In this document: piece after piece, positions 11,040-22,649 of the stretch
Layout: each line of letters starts with the position of its first letter
Numbering within the stretch: position 1 is the stretch's first letter
From: Opisthorchis felineus
Lineage: Eukaryota > Platyhelminthes > Trematoda > Opisthorchiida > Opisthorchiidae
Reading direction: 5' to 3'
Length of the DNA stretch: 64,000 nucleotides
Assembly: GCA_004794785.1 (NCBI GenBank)
Contig: SJOL01001202.1
Coordinates: 30,215-94,214, forward strand
Program-made: the position numbers and the translations under genes
Notes under the pieces: generated by a model
What the model was told of the DNA's origin: nothing
Databases searched by the model: none
The model's input: only the letters and a program-made list of their open reading frames with translations

Positions 11040-11305
11040 TAGGCCATATGCTACCGATTACCGAGACGAGTGTTGTTCTCCGCACCCTCATACAGAATGG
11101 TGCAAACCGAAAGATGGACAACGTCTGAGTTGGTAGAAGGGTGTGAAAGAGATTACGAAGAGTTCTCAGATATTATTGGTGCGGTACGCCTTCCTGGATA
11201 AGCACTTGGGTGGAGAAACCGCGAGAAATTGCGGATAATGGGTGGCACTGGCCTTCGTGCTGTCAGTTTCTTTCCAAGTCGTCCGACTGAGGTGCAGATA
11301 CCTCA
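11040..11305 (+). pseudogene. RTE-like LINE, 3' end of ORF
   Basis: This is the extreme C-terminal part of an RTE-type reverse transcriptase polyprotein. It shares the block TACCGAGACGAGTGTTGTTC with the copy at 55672-56110. It also shares the following coding pattern (basic segment near 11110, KGVKEITK near 11140-11165, and a GGT-GCG-GTA-CGC-CTT-CCT-GG block). A TGA interrupts the frame near 11130 and the end is frameshifted. Only about 90 codons remain; endonuclease and RT domains are absent. Confidence 0.7.
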
Positions 11306-13660
11306 GAATGCGTGCGACAGGCCAGCATTGGATCCCCTTCCTCAACCACCATTACCTAGTCTTTTTACACTAAGGCATTAAATATAATTAGACAAACTTT
11401 GTGGTTGTACGCAGTGAAGCAGCAGTGTTAACACTCATATTTCTGTCGCTGGTATTAATTTTGCTCGAGGGGGGGGGCGTCACGTTGGTGTTTTTTTCAG
11501 TTGGTGTTAAATCACAAAACGATCAGTCAAACGGCTAGAAGACAGAAGGAAGACTGGGTGATACATTACATTAGATTGTTTTAGGGTCATGATACATGCT
11601 TCAAGTGAAATTAGCAATCTAATCCCCGCTGGAATCTTGTTTTCGATTTCAATTCTGTGAGGATTTTTTCCAGATTTGAATAGAGGAGCAATAATAATGT
11701 ATACAGTAATGTACAATAATATAGTGCAAACAAACAACAAGTTTCTAAAAGTGCATACGTTACTTAAGACCCGTCTAGTTATCACATAAATCTGACTAAG
11801 TGACTTCCTCCCCCGGAGGAGTCACTGTGACCAGGTTCTACAGCTGTTTCCCTTTGGAGAAACCTGAGTATTTCTGAGGTTGTCTTGCTCTCTTAAAATT
11901 ACACAAAGTTGTATAACTTGCTTGCACTGCATTTCTGTAAAGCTTTTCAGCCACATGCTTTAACCGGGGAAGCCCTAACTGATAGAGAGTAGAGAATGAA
12001 CTCAATTCCATAGTACCAGGAACTACCAGCTCCAGTATCAAGACCGCGGTTGAAACATGGTTGTTTACAACAAGACTATCGTAGAACCATCGGGTCTCCA
12101 ATTAGGTGGCGCGAGTTTTAAGATTCATGTGTTTACTTCATGTTACGACTTCGGGCCGTTTTTTTCATCACCAGTTGGCTGATGGATTTTCATAACATTA
12201 GATTGGAACTGATGCGGAAAACTTTAGAAATGAACACTGTTTTTGTAGACCATCGAAACAATGAAGTTTCACCAGTGTTTTAGACTTTCGCTATCGTTAT
12301 GCTCTACTCATGCTCCGCATGACACAAAAGCAAACATTCATTCTAACATTGGCGGGGAACTGACGAAACGATCTTGTTCAGGTTTCAATGGTACTGCTCC
12401 AATTTACAAAATTTGACAAGCAGATGGAGCCTTTGTACGCCAGCTCGAAGGTTTGACAATCACAACAAATGCTTGTCCGAAATTGTTAATTAACCCTCAA
12501 ACAAGCCTTCTCGCATTGATGAGATACACAAAGCTAATGAAAAACATGGACTTTTTGCGCCCTTGGTTGCGACTACGTTCTTATTCACAGTTAGGCTTGT
12601 GAAAATGAAACTGAAAGCTGAGTCATCAGTAGTAAATATTTTGGGTCATTTGGTGCTCGGGCGAACTTTTCCGTTGATGCCAATGTTAGTGTTTGTTGAA
12701 TTCATTCAGTGTCACCAAACCAAGTTGTTAATGAACAACTGCACCAGAGCAAGTGATGCTCGGACAAATGGATAACGCAAACAGAACATTTAGAAACATA
12801 CCTCTATTTGCAATGTTTTCATCGCCATGTGGTGTGAACTGAAAACACTTGAAGTGAACATGATGCACCTCATAACGCATGGGTGACAATGGCGGGCCCC
12901 GGAAATTTGCCATCAAGCTCAAACCGAGGTAACGTTCGACTTGTAATCTGGAGATGCGTTGAACCATGTATCAATAAGTAATTAATCAATTTGGACGAGA
13001 ACCCTCATCAGTTTGCCAGTTGCTACAAGCTACCTGTCAACTTTGGGCTCGAACTGAAAAGAGTCTACTATTCTGGTATGATTTTAAACGTTCCAGAGCA
13101 TACTTGCGTTTGCGCAGGAATTATGAATTTTAGCAAGCCTGTCCATGTGATCCTGAAAACTGATGGAAATTGGTAAAGTATTTAGGGAGAAAACAGTAAA
13201 AAAACTGGCGTGGTTCATTCCATCACTTCACCTAAAGGAAATGAACGAGAAACTCGTCCGCTTAGAGTAGAAAATCCTTTCCATATTACAATATGTGAAC
13301 CCATAGCGAATGTTCTCAAAGCAGGCAGAGGTAACTGACCGTATTCAATTCATACTATATCAAAGCCATGTAATTTCGTGATGCTTTGTTCAAACTCGAA
13401 TTCGTCACTACTATGGCCCAAATATGACAAAATGATATGTAGAACCCTGATGGCATTCTTTTAAAAATGGTTTTTCGAAACTTGGATCCACGTTAAACTC
13501 ACTCAGTATGAACGAAAGTGGTCAGCCGACCTATCGCTTCCAGCGATTTTATAGTCCATCAACTTAGGCATAGTTAGACGGATAAACAATCCCGCACGCT
13601 ACCGTAATATTCTCAAAAACAACCTCAGCATAAACGAATCAGTATTTGTATCTCTCCCAT
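11306..13660. other. No gene seen
   Basis: It contains a poly-G run near 11469-11477. The frames at 11507-11785, 11838-12101 and 12563-12967 show no domain or splice context. Confidence 0.35.
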
Positions 13661-13664
13661 CCGA

Positions 13665-13820
13665 CTAAAGGCAATAGGTCGATGGTTCGACACTCTCTAC
13701 TGGAGTTTTGTGAGATGCGCACTAATGACGATGCCCACTAAGAATGAAACAGATGCACCGTGCTTCTGGGCTTTTCAGTATAGATTGTCTTCACTGAAAT
13801 TTCTCAACTGAAACTTACCA
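13665..13820 (+). mobile_element. SINE family 2, 3' part
   Basis: It begins in the B-box region (GATGGTTCGACACTC). It continues with the GAGATGCGCACTAATGA block, the GATGAAACAG-like block, the CTTTTCAGTATAG block and a tail before the ACTGAAATTTCTCAA block. Confidence 0.6.
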
Positions 13821-14836
13821 AGTTCCTTCACACTGCCCAGAATATCGGCTTCTATGGCTTGATGGCATATCGATCGGCTTCTCTTGGTTTATCAGCATTT
13901 TTAGTGATTCTATTCCCTGACACGCTCGTTGCTGTTTGTAGCGAAAGGAGATCATTTTTTTCCTATCTGTGGCATACTCCTGACCGCGTTATGCTGTGAT
14001 GCCCGTGAGTCTGTACTGTCACCTATCCTGACATCAAGCCAGTGTGAAGTCAATTGATGTCAGTCCCAATTTTTCTGCCACAGAGATGGATGAATACAAC
14101 GAAGTAGTTTGAAACTGCAACTGATATAAACCAGAGGTAAGTACTCTCACTGGTGCCGTACCAAGTAGATCACCGGATGTACATAGATGAAATAGGCAAA
14201 GCGGTGGCTGAACAATGCAGGGGGAACTCATGACTGAACAGGCACAAATCTCAGCTACAAACTAAGTTAACCAAATTAAGAGAGAAATTTTGCATGACAC
14301 CCCGTTGTGTTAACGGGTAATTCACCAGTCATTATAGCCACATCTACAACTAAAATTCATCAATTTGTCTACAAACAGCTCCCAGTCAGGTGATCTTGAT
14401 TTTGCCCTATCTTTGGGAGCAAAATGTAGAAACTGATAGTGTTTGTACGTGTTACGGAAGACTAAAATGGCTTTGATTTAGGAGGGGGTAGATCTTCACC
14501 AGAGACCTTGAGGCTAGCAGGTTCCTCCGGCAATAGCTAATCTACAGCTATTCATCTAGGGTATCTCTCCCTCTGTGTGTGTCGTCGCCAATTAAAATGA
14601 AATGTTGCCAGCTTGGTCCATATCAACTCTCCAACGATCGTCATGTTAAGCCCTCAACAATGCAGTCGGATTTTTCAACGACACTGGTTGAACCAAGTCA
14701 GTCAACTGTATGTGCTAAGGACGCCCCTTCTTGGTCTTTGCGTTTACTCTCATCAGATCAACACCAGGGTTGAAAATACTCACCAGCAAAAGGACTTTGT
14801 ATATCTCACTCCTAAACGAGTACGCTTTTTTAGCGA
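13821..14836. other. No gene seen
   Basis: Short overlapping frames only (14034-14231 minus, 14579-14960 plus). Confidence 0.35.
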
Positions 14837-14945
14837 AATACACTCATTTGTAAACAAATTTGGTTTTGCGGGAACCTTACCTGGAACCCACCTGAATCTC
14901 TCGTTTATGATGTTTTTATTTATAGGAAATCAGGTCTTAACATGC
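14837..14945 (-). repeat. R1 repeat, partial
   Basis: The arm of R1 without the ribozyme: GCGAAATACACTCATTTG, TTTGGTTTTGCGGGA and CTGAATCTCTCGTTTATGA. It ends at the GATGTTTTTA block. Confidence 0.75.
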
Positions 14946-16587
14946 AGTGCTCTTTTCTGAACTGAACTGCACCGAACAAAGGACAAAAACCATAGTGTGC
15001 ACAATCCAACAGGATTGCACTGGAACGTCCGCACGCGAACGTGCGCGTAGAATGATAAGTGTCGTTCTGTCAAACAAGTCGTACCCTGGAGTGGTCTGTC
15101 AACACCAGCCTACTGCTCAGTCAGTGCCTACTTACTGGTTTCACCACGAAAACAACACAGTTTTTTTCGATGTGCCTAGCCTGGATAAAAAGCACCTCAT
15201 GAGTAGTATTGAGACCATATTACCCTTCCACATTAAATACCCCGTCCACACCAAACAAGTCACGTGTTATGGGTAGTTCATATGAAACGGACTCAGTTCA
15301 AAACGAGGAAGCACTTTGGAAAATGGTATGCATTCGTCCTTCTCGAGGTCGAAGGTCATCGATAAATGATAATTCTGTTACCTTCTCAGAAGCTTCCACC
15401 CTCCGGAAGCACCCAAATTTTGCAGCCTCTACAACGGAGCAAACCCCTCGCTATATACAGCCTGAAGTTCTTTCATTTAGTGATGCTTACTATTTTTAGT
15501 AACTTCGCTGGTAATGTTTGTAAAAATGGATTCAGCTCAATGTACCGCCCCCACCCGCAATGGGGGTTGCCCCCATGACAAGGCCAAAGTGGTCCCTTCT
15601 GAGGAGAATTTTCTATCCAGGAGGATCAGTCAATTCACTAGATAAGTGAGATAATCAAGAATCTTTCGAGTAAGCCTGAGCAGCTTCCATGACAACTGCA
15701 TGAAACATGATGAGTGATCCAAACCGATATAAGTCCGAAACCATACGACCGAAGGGTGAACAAGAGTGGGAGGATCCAATCGGTTCGGTCTCCGGGTCCA
15801 ATACCTCCAAATTTACCCTTGCCCTTTGTACACCTGAGCGCTCTGGCATGAGGTTGTTGCTCGTGGAACTGATGAACTCCAGTTCGTATCATTTTTGTCC
15901 TGTAATTCCGATTTCACCAGATCCTCGTGAGCAGCCTTCCGATGTTCAAACCGTGCTTTTAAACATCAACGCTTTTGTTTTCCAGGGTTCCACTTCTTGG
16001 TGTTCAGCTGGTCGTAGAGAAGATGCTCCGTGTAGTAAACATTCCTCAGACACCGCAGACGGTTGAATATGACCATAGCCTCCATTCTGTTGCAATGGGC
16101 CTGTTGGAGAACCTCCGTACCTAGAGCTCGTTTAGTCCAGACGATACAAATTATCCGTACCATGCAGTGCATGTTGCGCTGGTACATTGCCAGTGTCTCG
16201 TTGTCTTGGAAGCACCCTCCGACAGTAGAAGTGCAGTGTTGTCTCAAGTCACAGGCTCCCGTTTTTTCCACACAAAAGCACGCGCACGAACATACAAAAA
16301 TGAAGTAAACCCGAGAACAAGGAGGTGTGGTCTGAAGTTTCCAAGGATAATCCATAAGAGGCAACGTAAATTCTTGAGGTCTCCGCTTTTAGATAATGGA
16401 TACAGCGGACGGAACAAAACAAGATCTTGGAAAATAGCAGAGCTTCACAGCTCCCCGGTTATGGAAGTCACCCTTGGTTTGAAAATAGCCGATGCTAAAG
16501 ACACATCTTCAGAGCTGAACGTTAGAAACTATTTGAATGTTAACCTCAGTTTATGTACTGTACAAAAGCACGCGCTGAATAACAACT
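14946..16587. other. No gene seen
   Basis: Several overlapping frames up to 140 codons (14947-15276, 15707-16066, 15966-16364 minus, 16167-16589) conflict with one another on both strands. None has a recognised domain, so none is called. Confidence 0.35.
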
Positions 16588-16768
16588 GAGCTCGAGAAGG
16601 CTCATTGGTTGGGGCGCGAATTTATTGACCGGAAGGTCCAGGGTTCGAATCCAACCCCAGCATCTCGACTGTTCCTGTCTAGGCTTGAACAAACTGGCAG
16701 TATTTCGGTCTTCTTGCTTCCTTCGTTTGGCATGGCAGTTATGCACCAGAAGTGTTACAGCTGTAAAG
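16588..16768 (+). mobile_element. SINE family 1 (tRNA-derived)
   Basis: GAGCTCGAGAAGGCTCATTGG head with a degenerate A box, B box GGTTCGAATCC, then the body landmark TTTGGCATGGCAGTTATGCA. Confidence 0.8.
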
Positions 16769-16932
16769 ATGTTTATTTCTTATTGATGTAGGAGCCTTTT
16801 ACGTTTATTGAATTTCGGTTTGCTCACGGGTATTACGGCAAGCCCGTTCTACCCACCCTCTATGAATCGGCCGGTATGGAGCTAACATTTTCCGAGACAC
16901 GATGAGTAGTAGTAGGACAATTTTCGTAAACG

Positions 16933-17100
16933 ACACTACTCACAAGGTTGATGAAAACTCTTCGACAGCCCACGACCGGTTTCTCCCTTCTTGGGACTCA
17001 TCAGATAGGCGCAGTCCCCTAGTTTCCGTCAACCTTATGTTCTACATGAACCTAAATTGGACTGATTTCGACAAATCCACTCATTTGAGTATTATAAGAC
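16933..17100 (-). repeat. R1 repeat with ribozyme segment
   Basis: It starts at CACTACTCACAAGG, contains the ribozyme segment, then TTCTACATGAACC and a CCACTCATTTGAG remnant. The ribozyme strand is minus. Confidence 0.8.
16941..17039 (-). ncRNA. Hammerhead-like ribozyme, core retained
   Basis: The segment is 99 nt. On the minus strand it has CTGATGA, a 14-nt stem II element (GTCC CAAGAA GGGA), GAAA, the palindrome ACCGGU, C at the cleavage position, then GTGGG facing a worn CTAT arm of stem I. The closing helix is CATAAGGTTG against CAACCTTGTG. The weak point is the first stem II pair, G against A. Catalytic positions C3, G5, A6, G8, A9, G12, A13, A14, U16.1 and H17 are all present. Confidence 0.65.
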
Positions 17101-17764
17101 TACCACGAGATGAAATAAATTGTCTAAGGAAACTGCCAGAGGTCTACGTCGAATATCTGGACAGTTCAACAAAGTTCGTTACGTTTCCATTTGTTTAAGC
17201 GAGAACCACCAAAAGCTATGCAGGCCGGGGTCGTGCCGGTGAACATTTTGTGGCCCTATACAACGGTCACCGGTTCATCGCGATCATGCTAAGCAAAGCG
17301 GACAAATATGAAATGAAGTTCCGGATGCTGATTGGCGACAGAACAAGATCCAATACCGTGGATTCGCAGACCGGTTCTTAAGAAACGACAAGTCAGGTGC
17401 TGCCCACGTTTCAAGTACTTTTATGACCGGGTATAGGCGAACCCCTCACTAGTGATTTATTTGTTTTCCTGACGAGGAAACGCGGGTTGACCGCTGTGGA
17501 AAAAAGCATCGTTCAAGTAACATCAAAGCGCCCTTATTGGGATGGCGTAGAAGAACATTTGATCATGAAAAACCACCACAAGCTTTGCTGCATCCTCCAG
17601 TGCACAAAAATCCCGATGTGGATGATACACAGAAAGCTAAGCCAGCCAGTTGTATCATTTTATCACAAGTATATGTGCAGTGTGAGTGCCATGTAGTGCA
17701 TAATTAGTATGTATATTTGTCGTTTGGCATAACGAAGGTAGGAATTTCTTCTTTGCATGACAAA
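17101..17764. other. No gene seen
   Basis: Nothing recognisable. Confidence 0.35.
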
Positions 17765-18130
17765 CTACTCACAAGGTTACTGAAAGTCTTCGGCTTAGCC
17801 GTTCTTGGGGGTCATCAGGTAGGCACGGCCCTCAAGTTCCTGCCAGCTTTATGCTCCACTTGATTCATAATTGAACCCAATGGGTGAAGTGCAATCAGTT
17901 GCAAAATGGTTTGATTTTGGTGCACTGACGTCGCACTGACGATGTCACCTCGATTGGTGATGAAACGTTTGCAATCCAACTGCCAAGCTCGGCGAAAAGA
18001 CCAACAACCAAGCAGCGCACCCGAGCTACGTATATTCCAAAACATTGCCAGTTTGATTTCTATAACAGACTTAACCGAGTTCCAGTTGAATCTCTTGTTT
18101 ATGCTATTCTTCAACTGAATGTCTTGCATT
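17765..18130. repeat. R1 repeat interrupted by R2
   Basis: R1 ribozyme-side sequence (17765-17875, ribozyme on the minus strand) is followed by an R2 copy (about 17885-18050). The other R1 arm then resumes at about 18070-18130 with CAGTTGAATCTCTTG and TTCAACTGAATGTCTTGCA. The simplest reading is that R2 inserted into, or recombined with, R1. Confidence 0.6.
17905..18050 (+). ncRNA. R2 repeat with hammerhead-like core
   Basis: On the plus strand CTGACGA is followed by GTCACC and GGTGAT arms separated by a six-base turn, then GAAAC and ACGU before a U. Flanks GCA and TGC can pair beside the core, and TTTGGTG can pair with TGCCAAG further out. The core has an extra unpaired U at the base of stem II, so it is less convincing than R1. 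Confidence 0.35.
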
Positions 18131-18204
18131 AGGAGCGTCTCGTCCTCCTGTTAGTGCGACATTCGAGATGATGCCGTACATTCTGTCGAAGGAACGCAAA
18201 ATTA

Positions 18205-18345
18205 GTTCGATAATGAATGCATTTCGTGCGCTGCGGGCAACCTGCATTCAATTAGGACATAAAATTAGGACAGAAATTCGGGGACTGTGCCTACCCGATG
18301 AGACCCGAGAAGGACAAAGCCGTTCATGAGTTGTCCAGGCATGTG
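18205..18345 (+). repeat. R1 repeat, decayed ribozyme side
   Basis: GGACATAAAATTAGGACAG, GGGGACTGTGCCTACCCGATG and a worn GGACAAAG remain. The CTGATGA motif is mutated to CCGATGA. Confidence 0.6.
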
Positions 18346-18554
18346 CTCCAGCAAGAAAACGAACTTTATTCTGATGAGATTTATATGCCAGAAGCTAAGT
18401 CACCGTGCACCAAACTGGGAGTTCCGGGATTTATGGCGTCGCTAAGCCCTTCCAAAAGTAAGTTTTGGAAGAACGTTTTGATCTTCCTGTGAGTTTTGAA
18501 GGATTCGTTCCGCAGTTGAGTCAGTTTGTAACAGTTCACCAGTCCTAGACGTAA

Positions 18555-18760
18555 CACGCTATCCATAAGGTTGCTGGAAACTCTTCGACAGCCCACAACC
18601 GGTTTCGCCCTTCCTGAAGCTCATCATGTAGGCGCAGTCCTTGACTTTCCGTGAGCCTTACGTTCTAATTGAAATCATCATACAGGAGAGATACAGATGG
18701 ATTTAGTTGAGTCTCCTGTCAAAACTAAATTTGTGTGCAAATGAGAGTATTTGTCGAGAT
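18555..18760. repeat. R1 fold-back copy
   Basis: A ribozyme segment on the minus strand (18564-18662) is followed after a short spacer by an inverted piece of the other arm (18705-18760, GAGTCTCCTGTCAAAAC and AAATTTGTGTGCAAATGAG). Confidence 0.65.
18564..18662 (-). ncRNA. Hammerhead-like ribozyme, decayed copy
   Basis: Again 99 nt. The core begins ATGATGA, so the essential C3 is lost. GAAA, ACCGGU and a U at the cleavage position remain. Confidence 0.55.
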
Positions 18761-19857
18761 TCACCATCCTTTTCCGTCGAAGATGCTGCTGCTCAAACAG
18801 TACTTTTTATCTGTTAGTCCCACCATCATCATGGGTCTAGTTACATAATAGGATGGAAACAACTGCCTTTCATCTACCCTCTAAGTTGGACAGGAATTCG
18901 TTAACGTCTTTCCACTCTTCCGGCATTCTGTGGCGCCTGTTCCTTTGGTTGAGATGTCGTCTCATGAATATATTGCTGGTACTTGTTGGTTGAGCAGGGA
19001 AATGAGAACTTTTCTTGGTGCTGATCTGATGGATTTGCCAGTCTTCATCAATGAACCTAAATTGTCCACAAAACCTCACAAATTAAGGAACCACAGACTG
19101 TTTTCAGTACACGGCAATCAATAGCCCCCCAACCGCGCTTTCGTCAAGCCACTCTATGCTGTGACGTGTTCCTCTCTTTGGTACAGACGAATCACCGCTG
19201 AGCTCAACCCTGTCCGTATGTCTATACTGCACACATCACGTGACCAACACGTCAACCTTATTGGTCAGCGCTGAAAAATAAACAATGGGGCTAACTTTCG
19301 ATGTCTGAACGTCCTGTCAGGCGGTGGCTGAGCAGATGTCGTTTGGCTAGTACATATGTTCGGGAAACAACATCGGATGACAGCAGTCGGGGCGAATTGC
19401 CAGGATCTTTCGGCCTCCATCGCGCGATTCTTACGTAGGAACAAGGTGCCTATTGGAGGAGTACGTTAACGAGGAAATGAACGAGGCACCTCCCGAACAA
19501 ACTGAAAATTGGGCTGAATGCATGGAAGGGAAGCTAAAGTTAGTCACGTCCACGGCGTCCTGATTCTGTTGCACTAAGATTAAGAAAACTGCCTCTAGAA
19601 CAGTGGCAAAATAGGCTTCTCATCGTTTCTGATATACATACAGTAACTAGTCGTCATTGTCTCGACCAGATTGACCAATATCGTCACAGATTACTGACAG
19701 ATACGGTCAGTTTTACATCTTTTATGTTATGTTCAGGTGCTGCTACGCGGAAAAAGAACCATGTGTAATATGAAAGAATAGAGTGATTGCCTATCGGTCG
19801 GTGGTCATATTAGTGTGTGCGCAGACATTGTCGCTGAGTCAAGATAGTTCGTTCTTC
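18761..19857. other. No gene seen
   Basis: Complementary short frames at 18870-19124 only; nothing recognisable. Confidence 0.35.
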
Positions 19858-20035
19858 GCGAAATACACTTATTTGTACACCAATTAGGTTTTCACGGGGG
19901 AATCAACTGAATCCCAGCCAAATCTCTCGTTTATGATATTCTTCTTCAACTGTATGTCCTGCACAAAATCTGCGTCATTTTTCAGTTGGTATGATATTTA
20001 ATAAATCTCAGTATATTTTCTTCAAGGGAACTACT

Positions 20036-20134
20036 CACAAGGTTGTTGAAAACTCTCCGACAGCCCACCACCGGTTTCTTCCTTCTTGGGACTCATCAGG
20101 CAGACGCATTCCCCGAGTTTCCGTCAAATTTATG
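20036..20134 (-). ncRNA. Hammerhead-like ribozyme, decayed copy
   Basis: 99 nt. CTGATGA, GAAA and ACCGGU are intact, but the cleavage-site base after GGU is G rather than A, C or U. Cleavage is therefore not expected. Confidence 0.6.
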
Positions 20135-20267
20135 TTCTACCTGAATCCATATCGTACGAAAATCGCGGAAGACTCAGTTGGGATTCGCTTGCATCTTCCA
20201 TGAAAGCAACTCTGGTGTGCAAAATTGTGTATTTGACGAATTTCGTATAATTTCGGTTCAAGTAAAA

Positions 20268-20365
20268 CATAAGATTGACGGAAACTAGGGGACTGCGCCC
20301 ACCTGATGAGCCCCAGGAAGTTCGAAAGTGGTGGTGGGGTGTTACAGGATTTCAGCAACATTGTC
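20268..20365 (+). ncRNA. Hammerhead-like ribozyme, decayed copy
   Basis: CTGATGA and GAAA are kept, but stem II (GCCC against GTTC) and the ACCGGU palindrome are eroded. Confidence 0.5.
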
Positions 20366-20689
20366 AGTAGTTTCCTTTAGGAAAATATACTTTCTTGCTC
20401 ATTTGATTGGCTATTGATCAGATTATACTCATGCGATGGGAGGTAGCGGCTGCCCCACAAAACGGTCACCTTGCAGGTTAACGGTCGTCGCTAGGAGCTT
20501 ATACAGCCACATGGACTTAATCAAGCCTTGGGTAAGCAGAACGATCTCTTATCTGAAGCACCGATTCTGGGGATATTTTTCACTCATCACTGTAAACACA
20601 TTCTCGGTCGGTCCAGATAGCCTTCACACTTCTGCACACTTCCGGAATGTGCCCTTGAGCGACGTCAACTTATTAGTTTTAAATGGTCG

Positions 20690-20775
20690 TTGGTTTGTTC
20701 GCTGAGTTGTGCAATTTCATTGCAAACGCTTCATCACCAATCGAGATGACATCATCAGTGCGTTGTTGGGGAGCG
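20690..20775 (-). repeat. R2 repeat
   Basis: GTTCGCTGAGTTGTGCA, CATTGCAAACGCTTCATCACC, ATGACATCATCAGTGCG. On the minus strand the core is CTGATGA with GAAG instead of GAAA. Confidence 0.6.
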
Positions 20776-22129
20776 TGGTAGAGCGTAGCGATGGGTCGGT
20801 GGTTGTAGTTTTAAGTGAATCCACTTTCGTAAGCGATTCTGTTCCTCATATGCCGCCGACAAGCATTCGTTGCTATCTTCAAATATCTGTCCTCAATATC
20901 CAGCATTTTCTGCATGTCTGTGTATACTTAACCAACTGTTTTGTCTGACGCGAACTGTTAATCGAAATTGGCTGTTACAATACCTGTGGGCTGGAAGATG
21001 GTCAAGACCATATGTTTTTCGGTTTTATAACAGTGGCTTCCCATTTTATTTCAAAATATTCGTTTGGCTGAGTCGTTTGCCCTTCCATGGAAACCGATAG
21101 TTAAAATTTTCAAACCCAATGGTTCTCTTCACTTGAAGTGAGCACATTCTGCCCGGTGTTGTCTAAAGGACTCTTTGTAGACTGCAGCCAATGGATCGTT
21201 CGTCAGTGGGCTTCAGGTCAGATTCATGCCGATTAGTTGCCTACTCGAACTGTGCGTTTTTTGTGGCCAATGGACAGACATCTACAGCACACTAAGCTAA
21301 TGGCCGCCTAGCTGCCTTCTTCTAGAATATAGCTTCGGATTGAAAAAAACAAACCATACCAACATGAAGCTTACGCAAAAAGTAAATGCTAACGCATTAT
21401 ACGTATATGAATAATGCATCCTCTAAAGATTTCAACCACAGAAAACCTCTTGGCAATGGTTTTCAGCTGACCTCAAACAACAGCCAGACTATATTACAGG
21501 CTGTTTTTTCGCCTGCTGGGCTCTCCAGTTCTACATACACCTGTATTTCCTCAGGATCATGCACAATCCAGGCAGTTGTGTGAAATCATGTCGCCTTCAA
21601 CTAAGAACAAGCGATAAAAATTGTCAAAATATCATGAAGGCCTCGTACTTCCGACCGGAATCACACGCAGTTTCGTAAACAATCTCTCGTTAGTTACGTG
21701 CAGGTCCTGAAATCGGGACGAAAGATCACATATACACTAGGGTTTGAAACCAGACGTTCGCTTGTTTGATAGTATATTCATAAACCAACAGTGAAACCTG
21801 ATACGAAGACATCCAAGACACACTAGCTGGCTGAGAAACTATTCATTGGGTTCTTCTCATTCTCAGAGATCTTTTTATGCACAAGTTTTGGTCGTTTGAT
21901 GGATTGGTAGCTGAACTGCGTCACGTTGCTTCATCATAATTAGGGTTGGTTTATAAAATGGAGCTAACGTGGTTAGAGATCGCATCTGGAATATGTTTGG
22001 CCTAAACACGAATGTGAGGCCACTAGAGACTCAGTGTGTCGCGTCATATGAACTTCTTGAACTACTGTACGAGTGCATTTGGGTTCTTGCATCATTCACT
22101 GATGTTGCATGAACTCACAGCACTTGGCA
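20776..22129. other. No gene seen
   Basis: Short unrelated frames only. Confidence 0.35.
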
Positions 22130-22432
22130 TAACACACTACTCATAAGGATGCTGAAGACTGTTCGACAACCCACGGACTTTTTCGCACTCTTGGTGCAGT
22201 CCTCTAGTTTCCGTCAATCTTACATTCTACTTGAACTCGAATTCGCCAACTGCTGTCAACTGCACGATAATTTGGTTTTAACTTAGCTGGATCTGTCCTG
22301 AATCTGTCCTTTATTATGGTCTTCTTTAACTGAATGTGCTGCACAACGTAGCCTTATGTTTTAGTTGTTACGATATGCATTTGAGTCTCTCACCAAAACA
22401 AACTTGGTGTGTAATTGAGAGAAATTCGCCAG
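22130..22432. repeat. R1 fold-back copy, decayed
   Basis: The ribozyme side (22130-22225, minus strand, internal deletion) and the arm (22270-22345) are followed by an inverted remnant (22383-22432, CTCTCACCAAAACAAAC). Confidence 0.6.
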
Positions 22433-22649
22433 TTCACGGCACTGTTCGTTTGTTGCATGAATTACTATTTGTGAGCTTAACATTGGGTTCGAGGATTAAG
22501 GTTGCAACCGATTCTAAGTCAACCGGTCGAGAAATCGTGTTACTGTTTTTCGGAGTCTCGTTTTGGGAAGTTCAAAACATTGTGTTCCCTGTCTCCATCT
22601 CATCAGAACTGAGGGGAGGCATGTGCTGCATTACGTGAACATTTATTTC

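Larger units (their letters stand above)
19858..20400. repeat. R1 repeats, inverted pair
   Basis: A complete unit reading one way (19858-20134: CGAAATACACTTATTTG arm, then ribozyme segment on the minus strand) is followed by a second unit in the opposite direction (about 20166-20385). Two ribozyme segments therefore face each other. Confidence 0.75.

Noticed and set aside
15707..16589. Overlapping frames of 119-140 codons on both strands
   Set aside because: They conflict with one another and none has a recognisable domain or codon bias that sets it apart.
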